A program made the translations under genes and the position numbers. DNA of 64,000 bases, taken from the NCBI GenBank assembly GCA_038501195.1, contig JBBPUQ010000004.1, forward strand, positions 3,734,001-3,798,000, written 5' to 3'. Position 1 is the stretch's first letter, and each line of letters starts with the position of its first letter. This stretch comes from Nemania diffusa (taxonomy: Eukaryota > Ascomycota > Sordariomycetes > Xylariales > Xylariaceae). This document shows, one piece after another, positions 46,001-57,208 of the stretch. Under the pieces are notes generated by a model that was given only the letters and a program-made list of their open reading frames with translations, did no database searches and was not told the DNA's origin.

Positions 46001-48096
46001 ATGGATGATACCGAACGCCGAACCGCGAAGAGATCGCGTTTTGACCAGACGGAGCCCGAGCCTCGTCGCTCGAGATTCGACCGCCGATCCCGTTCCCCGG
46101 TCGCTCGGAAACCAGACAGCGCGCGCGACCGCAGTCCTCTAAATAGAGGGACTGATAGCGCCACACCAGAGACCAAGAAGAGTCCTGTAGATGCCGCAGC
46201 TGCTGCAGGTTTGTCTGGTTTACGTACGGTAGAGCTTGGATTATAGATGCTAACCTTACATGATAGCTGCTGCCGCCGCCAAAATCAACGCGCAATTGCA
46301 GGCGAGAAAGGGCATTCAGCACGTCGATGTCCCACCTATTAAGTCCTCCTCCAGCTCGACCGGTGCAGGCGATGCGAATACCAGCAAAGCAGGGAATTTT
46401 AACGGTCAGGTCTATGTCTCCGACGGCGATTACATGAAAGATGTCGAAGTGAATGATTTGCGAAACCGATACCTGTTGACAAAGGGGTCTACGCAAAAGA
46501 TGGTAAATAATGCCCTTGGTCAATTTCTACTGATCCATATCAGAGTGCCGACCCTTTGACTGGACCCTTTTCTGCAGTCTCACTCCTAGTAGTCGTGTAC
46601 GGACAATGTAGCTTACGTTGAAGCATACTAGCTCGCACACGACTCCCCTCTTTGGCATCTGCTGACCTCCGCTGCGTGATCTAGATTAAGGAAGAGACCG
46701 GTGCTGGTACGAGAAACCTCCCAGATTTTCTGTTGATTGATTGATAGAACAATGGTTGACTTTAAAAGATGTCACGACCCGCGGCGAATACTACCCAGAC
46801 AAAAGCATGGCCACACCCACGGTAAACCTCACGTCCTTCCATTTTGCAGACCAAAGCTCACATATCCCCAGGCCCCACCTCTGTATCTCCATATTACCAG
46901 TACCTCGAAGGCTGGTCTAGATGCGGCAGTCAAGAAGATCGAAGAAATGATGAAACAGGAACTGCCAAATTTGGTTGACGAGCGACGTTTCCGCCGCCGT
47001 GATCAAGAACAAGTCGAACGTGATGAGTTTGGACGGGTGAGTCTTGGCATTAACCAAGCCAAAGCCTATTACGAGTCGGGCAACAAGATATTAACATAAA
47101 CTCAGCGCAAATGGCCTGAAGCCAAGATACCTATCAGCCTCGAGCCAGTTCAAGGCTTTAACCTACGTGCACAGATTGTTGGTCATGGAGGTGCGTATGT
47201 TAAGCATATCCAGCAAGAAACCGGATGCCGTGTGCAGATCAAAGGTCGAGGTTCAGGTTACCTTGAAGCATCAACAAACCACGAGAGTGACGAAGACATG
47301 TATCTCCACGTAGCGTAAGTCCATCTGGTCTAACCCGCGTCTATATCTATTTACTAGTCCTCTATGACATGGGTGTATATCTAATAACAACACAGAGGCC
47401 CAGATATCAAGATGGTCGAGAAGGCCAAAGAGCTATGCGAGGATCTTGTGGGCAAGGTCAAGGAGGAATACGAGGAATTCAAAACACGCCCACCAAGACA
47501 GCACTACGGTGGCCATGGAGGCAATGGAGGCTACGGCGACCGATATGGCGACCGGCACAACGATCGCTATGGTGACAGATATGAGAGATCTGGAAATCGC
47601 TCTGGCCAGTATGGTGGGCATGGCGGGTACAATAACTCGCCTGCTCCTACTGCTAACGCAGCTTCCCCTGTCCCTGGTAGTGCCGGCAGTCCCCCTGGAG
47701 CAAATAATGACTATTCCGCTCAATATGCCCAGTACTATGGCACACAAGACCCTTATGCTGCGTATGGAGGTTATGCAGGGTAAGTTGTATGTCCTTTGGG
47801 GCTCTACTGCATGCTAACGTATATTGGCTTAGCTATATGCAATATTACCAGCAATACTACGCGGCTGCTCAAGCAGCGCAGCAGAGCTCACCCGCACCTG
47901 GGGCTTCCGCTTCACCTCCCCCTCCACCGCCGACAGAGGCCCCCCCTCCGCCTCCTCCGGGAGGAGCTGCTCCGCCACCACCGCCACCCCCGTCTGGATC
48001 TCCTCCTGCCTATGGCGCTGTACGTTTGTCAAAATTGAGAGAATATTAACCCGTTGACTAATCTCATGCTAGGTTCCACCTCCTCCTGGACTTTAG
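46001..48096 (+). CDS. KH-domain RNA-binding protein (KHDC4/BLOM7-like)
   Basis: Nine exons: 46001-46208, 46267-46502, 46685-46706, 46769-46821, 46872-47036, 47106-47314, 47396-47779, 47833-48019 and 48073-48096, encoding 495 residues. All eight junctions keep frame. Residues 1-65 are Arg/Ser/Asp-rich, as in splicing factors. A first KH-like module contains LRNRYLLTKGSTQKM, IKEETGADVTTRGEYY and PPLYLHITSTS. A second includes RAQIVGHGGAYVKHIQQETG (GxxG loop 254-257) and CRVQIKGRGS. The tail is Gly/Tyr/Asp-rich, then polyproline (PPPPPP). The arrangement matches human KHDC4 (BLOM7), a pre-mRNA splicing co-factor, so a nuclear splicing role is likely. Exon 3 is only 22 nt. An in-frame ATG 93 codons upstream exists, but the ATG at 46001 (AGCCATGG) has the better context. 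Confidence 0.93.
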
Positions 48097-48688
48097 GTTG
48101 GCTTTCATTCGGCGATTGATATATGAGGAAGATTACTATCAGCTGGGCAGATGCTCATCCTGTATAGCATGGTACAAAAGAGCCACAATAGCTCCAGAAC
48201 TAGGTGTAGGGAAAAGGTCGCTCATGGTTTTCATGACCAGATGTACCCTTGCTTTAATTCTGGGGGTTCTTTGCTTTTACTAGCTGCAGGTGCAAGCTCC
48301 AGGCGCTTTTGTAGAGCCCGCAAAGCCATAGGCGCCATTGCTAATGCTAGGGGGAAATGGCCAGAAATTATGGGAATCGTGAGAGAATTATAGTCTTACC
48401 CTCGGGGGTAATTTTGGTACCTGGCGATGGGTAGCAAAGGAAAGTGAGTTCCAGCTGGAGCCGCATCTTTCCTTCCTACATAGGTACCTATCGATAAGAT
48501 AAGGAAGGCCCCATGAACCCGAGCAACTACGTAAAGGATATAGCACTCCACGCCCAACTTTAAGCTTCGTACTCCCATCCTCGTATAAAGAACGTGATCG
48601 CCATGCGACAATTCGCCCGTGACCCGGTAAAAAAAGCTATTTTCTACAGATAGTGCCTATTGCCTAGTACGTTACCCTTTTTTGCGCC
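48097..48688. other. Intergenic between KH-protein and TRAPPC13 genes
   Basis: 3' flank of the KH gene and promoter of TRAPPC13. No gene was seen. Confidence 0.6.
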
Positions 48689-49936
48689 ATGAGTCATCAG
48701 CGATACCCTTCCATTGATCCCAAAGAACCTCATTCCGTCTCGCTTAAAGTCTTACGGTAATAGAAGCCTCTATTATATCCAATCCTCCTCGGTTTGGTGT
48801 TAATTCGTCGAAACATAGGCTTTCTCGACCGTCACTTGTTGTGCAGCAACCTCTCCCAACGCCGTTATCACGCCCACCCGACGATGCCATTCCGATACCA
48901 GCCTCTCTCGCCTACAGCGCGAACAGCGGCACGAATCCAGAGCCCTTTCTCCTTACTCCGATCTTAAACCTCCCTCCTTCCTTTGGCACTGCCTATGTTG
49001 GCGAGACATTCAGCTGTACATTATCCGCCAACCATGATATTCCATCAAGCACGATCGACACAGAGTCAGCCGCAGCCGCGACTTTGTCTGCGCAGCAGCC
49101 CAAGAAAAAATTCCTCCGTGATGTACACATCGAGGCAGAAATGAAGAGTACGCGTTCTTCAATTTTTGAATCTCCCTTCTACTAGAACATTTGCTCCCAC
49201 TTGCTCTTGCATGCTCCCCGTAATTAGTCAAAGACGAGCCATCTATTTGCTATAAGCGGCCAATCCTAACAACTGAATCCACATAGCACCAAGCGCGACC
49301 ACCCCGCAGAAAGTAATCTTGCAGCCTACCGACCCCTCAGCCGTCGACAAGGGAGCCGATGACGCAAAGCAAGCCAGTGGCACGGACCTCGAGCCCGGCC
49401 AGTCGCTACAAAAGATTGTCAATTACCATCTTCACGAGGAGGGCAATCACGTGCTGGTCGTCACGGTCAGCTACTATGAGGCCACAGAGACAAGCGGGCG
49501 CGTCCGCACATTCCGCAAGTTATACCAGTTTATCTGCAAAGGCTCGTTGATCGTACGGACGAAAGTTGGCTCGCTTTCCCCTTCAACGGCTCATGGTGCT
49601 TCCGAAGGTGTTGGCCGACGCTGGGTCATGGAGGCCCAGCTTGAGAATTGTAGTGAGGATCTTATGCAACTGCACGGTGTGCGATTGCAGCTCGAGTCCG
49701 GATTCCGGTATCAAGACTGTAACTGGGAGGTCAGCGGTGGGGCTAAACCACTGCTTCACCCCGGCGAAGTCGAACAATGTTGTTTTGTCGTTGAAGAGGA
49801 ACGACGGGATGCCGCTGCTGAAGATCGCGATGGCCGGATTATCTTTGGCGTGCTGGATATCAGTTGGCGGACTGAGATGGGCAGCAAGGGCTTCCTATCC
49901 ACGGGCAAGCTTGGGACACGCGTTTCTATGAGATAG
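48689..49936 (+). CDS. TRAPP complex subunit TRAPPC13 homologue
   Basis: Three exons: 48689-48756, 48819-49147 and 49287-49936, encoding 348 residues. The short first exon encodes MSHQRYPSIDPKEPHSVSLK, and its GTAATA donor joins to an AG at 48817-48818. The join rebuilds the family motif VLRLSRPSL, which decides the start. Exon 2 has FLLTPILNLPPSFG and TAYVGETFSCTLSAN, then RDVHIEAEMKT. Exon 3 has LQKIVNYHLHEEGNHVLVV and VSYYE, FRKLYQF, LENCSEDLMQL and LHPGEVEQCCFVV. These are characteristic of TRAPPC13 (DUF974, PF06159), a peripheral subunit of the TRAPPII/III Rab-GEF complexes acting in ER-Golgi and autophagic membrane traffic. The gene appears complete and is shorter than the human protein, as is usual in fungi. 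Confidence 0.92.
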
Positions 49937-52900
49937 GATCCATGGACGCAAGTACCAGTGTCAGGATCCGGGCTGGGTTATGAATGGTAAGATGAGTGAA
50001 AAACACGATGAATGCTCGAGAATTGATACCCTCGTAGTGATGCATCTTTTGCGAGGTGTTTATATGGATCTTTTCAATCAATAGTTTAGATTCCGAACAC
50101 CACACCTAGCATATTTAACAAATATAAGAAATAATTACAACTACGCTAGAAGATATCCGTTTCGATAGTCATATGGTTCCTTATTAAGTGCTTGTTCCCC
50201 TTGCTTCGGGTATCTAGATGGAATTGAGAATGTCGCGGCTGATACTTGAAGGATCTTGAATATAAGTAGAGTAAGATGCGAGAGACATCGCTCGCCTTCC
50301 CGCTTCTCCGGCTTCCCCGGCTTCCCTTTAGCAGCATTGACCGGAGCAAGCTGCCCTAAGACTTAGTTATTCTTAACAGCAATAATTAAATTCTTAATCT
50401 AGCAGCAGGAGTGAGCATCAAACTTAGACCCTTATTATCAACAACGATATTGCCGGTGTCAAGTTACTAATTGAACGTATTATTTGATTACTTCCTTGTC
50501 CTAGATTGCTCGACTATAACTACTCTACCACTCTATAGAACATATAAGCATATCGTTGTTGTCGCGTACAATGTATAGCATTAATACTGTAGTAGTATTG
50601 ACGGCGTCGTTTTTCTCCGTCTCAGTTGTTAGACGATGTTTAGATAGATTTAATGGTATACGACGACCCCTCACCAAGGCACTCACGATCATTATCTGCC
50701 TACCCCTTTTCTTACAATACAGCTAGGCTAGCGTATTTTTATGGGATACGTCATCAAGAGCGAAACCCCGCTGACTTGAACAGCATTTTTCTCGTCAACG
50801 AAGGGGTCGCGTCTCCACAGAATGGGTGGCTGTGCAGTAATACCTACTTAGTGTGTAGCTAGAGATGGAAATAAAAACCCCTGGGACTAGTATTTGGTTC
50901 CTGGTGACGATCTTAGAGAGTCTAGACTAGCTCGAGCTTGCATGTCTTTACTAGGACTGTTATCTGACGATGAAAGCCAGCACATACAGTGTGACAACTA
51001 CACATATGTAGATAATAGCTATATACCTAAATAGCTACGTGCTATGTACAAGTCCACGTCAGTCACGCGGAAGAGCTCTATCACGGCTACACGCGTGAAA
51101 GCAAACGGCCTTGCCGAGTCGCAAAAGGACGATGCCGGCGGGAGAAGACTCCCGACGGGCAGGCGGACTTCGACGAGGAGGAGGAGGAGGAGGAATATGC
51201 AGCCAAATCCCGGGACCGTTCGCCTAAGGCACAACAATACCAAGCACGAGGGATCGATCGCTAGCGAGCTTGCTGCTGCTGCTGCTGCTGCTGTCGAGAG
51301 AAAGGGCTGTATGCAGGCCCAATCCTACGTCATCCGCGTCCACGCCGCGCGCGCGCGCGCACGCACGCAGTCAGCCGGATGTGACGCAGTCAAGCGACTT
51401 GGCCGGGGCGTCGACCGTTGGGCTTGGCGGTGGACGGCGGTACCGCCGCACATGGAATATCCATGACTCGGCGTCTGCTATGCCAGGTCTTACCGTGGGT
51501 AGTCTGCTGCGAGGCGTGCTTTCAACACGAGGCAGGTAATTTACCAGACAGGCACTTATGCTAACACAAGGTTTAAGACACACAGACGCATAAGCCGCCT
51601 TGTTTGAATACGGGGTCCAAGGGTCCTAGAATGCAGGGTTCAAACTTTTTTTTTCTTTGAAGTCGCGATGGGATTTTACGGACGTACGTAGTAGCGTGTC
51701 GATTGTTCCCCCCTGTAACTATTGTACTCAACAGATGAATACGATAACGAGGGAGCTGAAGAGGGTGTGATCTATTATAGGTAGATAGATACATGGGGGT
51801 CAAAGAATTGGATAGTATTTAGTTGGGGTTTCTATAATATTGGTTTCGTCGCTGCCTCCTAGCAAGGAGACGTCGACGGGTACTTACATAGCCTAGGTAC
51901 ACTACCTGGTTTCTGTTAGACAAGGCGGAAGAAAAAAATTATTAAGTCTACCGACCTTGTAACACGCGCGTGTTTTGAGGTGCCTAGCGCGAATCGGATC
52001 AGACGGTTAACTGTCTGCCGCCAGCATGCATTTTTGGGGGGTACCTAGATAGAGATACCTAGTATGATCTACAATCTATATTAGCTGTGACCCGGAATGC
52101 TGGGCCGCTTGACGTACAGCAATATTTCGCGTGCTTTCCGAGCCAGGCAAATATCCAAGTCTAGACCTAGAGGGCTTAGCAATATATAGGTATGATGTAG
52201 GTATAATAGACGGAGGCTATTTTTACTCATAAATACTATATCCATATCCAATCGGAACGTTGACGTCAGTGTATACCTGGACTTTTTTCTTTTTCTTTTT
52301 TTCTGTCATGTTTCACAGTCTCTATCAGTCTAGACGACGACGCGTCGCGTCGAGTATCCGAGAACTGTAGCACATATGGTACCGTTAAAATGGAGAGCTA
52401 GCCTGTGACGCTAACGTATGGACAACTGGCTGGTGAGCGAGGACACGTGTGTCATGGTGCGAACTGTCAGACCGTTTTCGATCCACCTATCTTGTTCTTG
52501 GTAATGTGAGTTGTCACAATAGGAGGCGTCGGGTTGCGGCAATATGATTAGAGGAGACCCCAAAATATAAAATGACCGTTTGTCGATTGCGCCGGCAGGT
52601 AGCACTGACACTACGTGAGGTCATTATGAACATTTGCTGGGTAATTAAACTACCCATCACATAGGGTAGCAAGAAACCGGAAAGCAGGTTGTTAATGGTT
52701 GATAACTTCGGCGACGTGTATCATCACTTCGGTAGATGCTGGATAGTGCTTGAACGGACCAAAATAGCACTATGTAGATCTGGGTACTTGGTATCAGCTG
52801 ATCAATATGCAATGTTCAATGGACACATCCTTTATTGGGTGGCGCGTTGAACGTTGGTTACTTGAACCGATACGGTAATACTTGATCGAAAAAGGCCTCG

Positions 52901-55900
52901 GCTACCAACACGGTCTTCAAGTCGATGGTATGACCCCAACTTTTTTCAATTTGTCTTGGTGGCTTTATAGCTAATGAGCTGCAAAAGGTAGAACGTTTGT
53001 ACCAAAATAACCTAGCAGTTGAAAGAGTGAGCTACTGTAGCAGGTAGGTTTGTCATGATAATACTGTAGGTAGTAGGATCTGATGATCTGCAGTAGTCGG
53101 ATTCCGCAACGAAGACGTTACCGAAAGGAGCTGGCTAGTTGAGCTCTGTCCGGCACCAAATCCTTCTAGTATCACAAACGGCGCGGAACGCGGCATACGG
53201 GCAAAGGTCCCTGAATGTCCAGTGATGTAAGTAGTAGGAAACTAATGCCTGGAACTAATGAGTACTTTTGACCGATAACTGAGAGCCGACAAGATAGAGA
53301 CTATACTGCTGTCTACCTATTTGGGGCTGGGAGAGTAACATCTATCTTTGCGTAAACCAGTGGTATTCAGCCTTTATGTAGGTGTGAATAAATACTATCC
53401 ATTGGCCGCTCTTTTTGAAGTTTGGGGTAGAGTAGTATTAGTCCCGTGAAGAAAAAGGGGTAACAGGGAGTATCCTTATAGATACAGCATCACGGTCTGC
53501 TGTACATGATGCTATGTATTTCCTACTATATGCGTACTTATGGTGCGCGACTATCCACTTGTGAAACATGACGATTGCTGGTTCTAGTCTAGTTGGGTAT
53601 CCGCAGTGGTGTGGTCTGTGGTCGTTTGCCTCGTGTGAATGACGGCCAATGTGATGTAGATAAATACCAAAGCTGTCTCTGTTGGGTGGAATCGGCGGTA
53701 TTCGGGTCAGGTACGGCGCATACTATCGCGTACCTACATCCACATGCTGTATAGCCGTGCATCCTGTGTAGAATCTGTATTAGGTATCGACACGTCGCTA
53801 CCTGCTACGACCCTGCTCCATACATGCGGTATGCAGCTTTGGGAGAGATGATTTGGCAGCGCCAGAGAAAGCTATACACCATCTCTGTTGACAGCAAGCT
53901 TCGGGTGAAAAGAGGAGCCAATCTAGATAGGGAGCTGCAGGCGGTGGTTCGGTGACCTAAGCTGCCCGCTGTTGCGGTGTGCGCCATGTACATACAATAC
54001 AGAGTGCAGCACTCTGTACAGTACTAGTCTAGCTATGCGTAAGTATGCGTATTGTCTGTGGAGTCTTGGAACCTGTGGATGAAAATGCGACCGCCCCAGT
54101 GCTTTTTTGGAAAGCTGTTCGTAACTACAGAGTATACTTAGAGTATCTGCTTGGATGCTTTCCTTCGCACTGCGAGTCGGTATTCGTAAGGTGACCTGTG
54201 ATCCGGGCTAGACTTACTAACAGACCTGTCAAGATTTCAATCCTATTTCAAGACTCCTTCTGCCTCACCGCCAGCGCCAAAGAGCCCATTTGACTAATAC
54301 AAGTGCCCAGAAAGTTGCTCTGTGTGTCTGCACAATGCTACCTGGCGTTCCCGGTGGCTCCAATACGAACTGCCATTCCCACCGGGATGAGGGGGATGGG
54401 TTGACGGCCCATGAATAGGTGGGCTGCCCCTGGTTTGGATCAGAAATCACACATTCATACCTGCGCACATACCTACATACTTTACATACACACTGAGTAC
54501 GTGGGATAATGGTCAGCCGTGGAAGAGCCCCGTGCATCCTCTTCCTCTGCTATGTACCAATCCAAGTGCAAGTTAAGCCAATCGTAAGCATAGGTGTAGG
54601 TTGGGCACCATTCGCTTTTCATCATGTGCGATCGTTTTCTCTCCCATTAATTGTGAAATATCTGCCGAGCTGACAAGAAACCAGACAAAACGGTCAGGCG
54701 AGACTAGTCGTTAAGCTCGAACTCAAGCGCCCTCGACGGTGGCGGGCACTTTTTGCTATCTATGTAGGTTAGGTAGTCTTGACATGGATGGTGATGCTGA
54801 TAATGAATGCTAGCCCTGTCGAATCCGTACGTGGGGTGGAGTGTGAAGGTGATGTTTGTTTGCATCCTTGCGTTTCATGCAGCGACCCGTATTCAGCAGC
54901 GACGCCGTGAGGATGAATAGTATACCTTATACCTACCTATAAGTACGCAGTACGCAGTATGTATCCTATGAATGGCACCCCGTGTCGAGCTAGATAGGGA
55001 TGAGATGTTCCGCTCTAGATGGCAATAACGAGCCGAATAATCTGTAAGGTCGGGTATCTCGCTTTTATCGAACAGGTGCCTGAATGACATGCAGCTAGGT
55101 AGCTGATCGCTTGTGGAAAACGTTGTCGACATGAGAAGGGATGAAACACATACTGCGTTAGGTAGGCTACTTAAGGTACCTTAGGTAGGTAGGTACTATT
55201 TAAGTAAGAGGTAGGGACCCAAAAGGGCTTCTCCCGAAGCAGGTACCTGAACCTAGATATATACCCTTGTAGGAAGGGATGGTGGGGGTGTGCAACTTGG
55301 AAGCCTTAAGCGGCTTAAGATCTACAGAGGCACACTACGTATACGCATAGGCGACCTACATAACCCTCCTAGACCTAGTAAGGTAGCAAGGTAGTGAGAG
55401 GCAGTCATATGCGTAGAGCACACACCTGCAGTCTACAATATCAAGATATATAGAATATTTATTCGAGTTAGACTACCTGCTTAGGTACAGGTTACCTACA
55501 CTACAGTGCCTGTCATGGCAATAGGGTGCCCCGAGTGCCAATTGCTAAGGGTCAATCTAGGAATTTTCGTGTTACCTTATGTAGTCTAGGTACCTACCTC
55601 TTGGTAATGGTAAATACTCTGTACTACTCTGTACGTCTGTAACATGACTGGTGCTGCCTGCCTCTTAGCACAATCGTTGTTATGAGCTAAAATATGTTAA
55701 AACTGGACGCGCCCTGATCTACTCTGTACCTCTAACCTACCCGACAATTCGCGCCATGCATCACAACAACAATTGAAGCGGTAGTATACCATCCTGCGCC
55801 TACGCATACTTACAGAGTGCACCAACCACGCCAACCACACAACCACACTAACCATACGATTGCCTACCTACCTAGGTCTAGGGGCGTGCTCTTATTATGC

Positions 55901-57208
55901 ATGAACCCCTCCCCCCCAGTCTAGCCATCCAACAAACAGCCAACCATTGACAGATCAAATCCTCTATCTTCGATCTCTACCCCATGGTCTTTGCATTGGT
56001 CTTGTTCTTGGTCTTGGGTCGACCCCTTCTCTCTCTCTCTCTCTTTTTCTTCTCTTGCGTGGCCAGCCAGCAATCTGCTTTTTTCCTCCTATTTCTTTTG
56101 CCTGTTTTGAGGAGGTGTACGTGACGCACGACTAGTTGATGACAACAGGCGAATTGGGTGTGAACTGGTCTGAGATTTATTTGTCCGAAGTCGCCTATCC
56201 ACCCTCCCACCCCCCATCTATCGTCCATATTCCTCTAGCCCCCTCGTCCCATCTCGAGCGACATTGGTGGTGGTGGTATAGCAGTGTCAGTAGCAGTGGT
56301 CACGATAAGTGTACCAGTCCCGCTGTCGTCCTCGTTCCGTACCCCCATCCGATCGAATAAACGGCCTTAGAGGTGCCTGCAGGTGCAACCGGCGCACTGC
56401 ATGTTCTGTCTAAGTCGCAGCAGACCACCCTACAGTACAGTGTCTTGCAGCCATTGCACATCGAAACACGAATACGCCCATAATATCTATGTGCACGCAG
56501 GCCAGGAATTGGGAACAAGAGAATCTTAAATAATTCGAACGCCTTGACTACACATCAAGAGTATATTGCATTGGCTTGCCTCTTCGCGTTTTGCTGCGTC
56601 GCCGACATTTGCCCTTCTTTTATTAGGGTGGCGAGTAGACGATACAAGCCATTTGCGCCCTCATTCCCAGCTGTCTTTGCCCCGAAAAGAAAAGAAACCC
56701 GAGTGCCGATAATTCGGAAATTCTGTGCGGCGGTCAATCACTTGTACGCCTTGCACAGCTGTTCCTTTGTGCACCACAAAACTCTCACTTCATAGTGCCC
56801 TCGACTTACGTCTAGTCACGGATCGACTTGCTGCTAGATTAGGTGCACGATATATCGTCTAAGTTCTTGATATTTCCCTACTATAGACAACACTGTTCAG
56901 GCCAGTTTTGCAGGAGCATCGGCCAAAGAAGCAGTGTGTTCAGGCTTACCGCTAGTGCCAATATCTTATACACGAAATTGGCTAGACCCTTAGGTCGATA
57001 GCATCAATCTAAACAGGTACAACAAGTTTACACGGTTGTCCCCTCTAATGCACGCCCCTAACTAGTAAAAGGGGTGTCTCAGGAAGCTCCTGAATCAGCA
57101 GGAGCACTGCTCCGTTAACGATCATTCTTCAACTTATTCGTCTTGCCTCTTATTTCGTCGACTGCTCATACAACTCACGGTCAACGCTTGCCACGAGGCT
57201 GCAATGCC
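49937..57208. other. 7.3-kb region without a recognised gene
   Basis: Both strands were read and no conserved protein segment or splice-compatible exon chain was found. The longest frame (51044-51466) is an Arg/Ala-rich artefact of microsatellites. The region holds simple repeats at 51175-51369, CT repeats at 56028-56045, and many TACCTA/TAGGTA motifs (for example 55173-55195, 55586-55600, 55863-55877). The pyrimidine-rich right end probably includes the 5' UTR of the DENN gene. Non-coding transcripts are possible but not visible from sequence. Confidence 0.55.
51175..51369. repeat. Cluster of microsatellites
   Basis: Three simple repeats lie within 200 bp: (GAG)n at 51175-51193, (TGC)n at 51271-51293, and a CG/CA run at about 51345-51369. 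No gene model spans them. Confidence 0.85.

Noticed and set aside
51044..51466. 140-codon Arg/Ala-rich frame
   Set aside because: Composed largely of translated microsatellites; overlapping frames are equally open.
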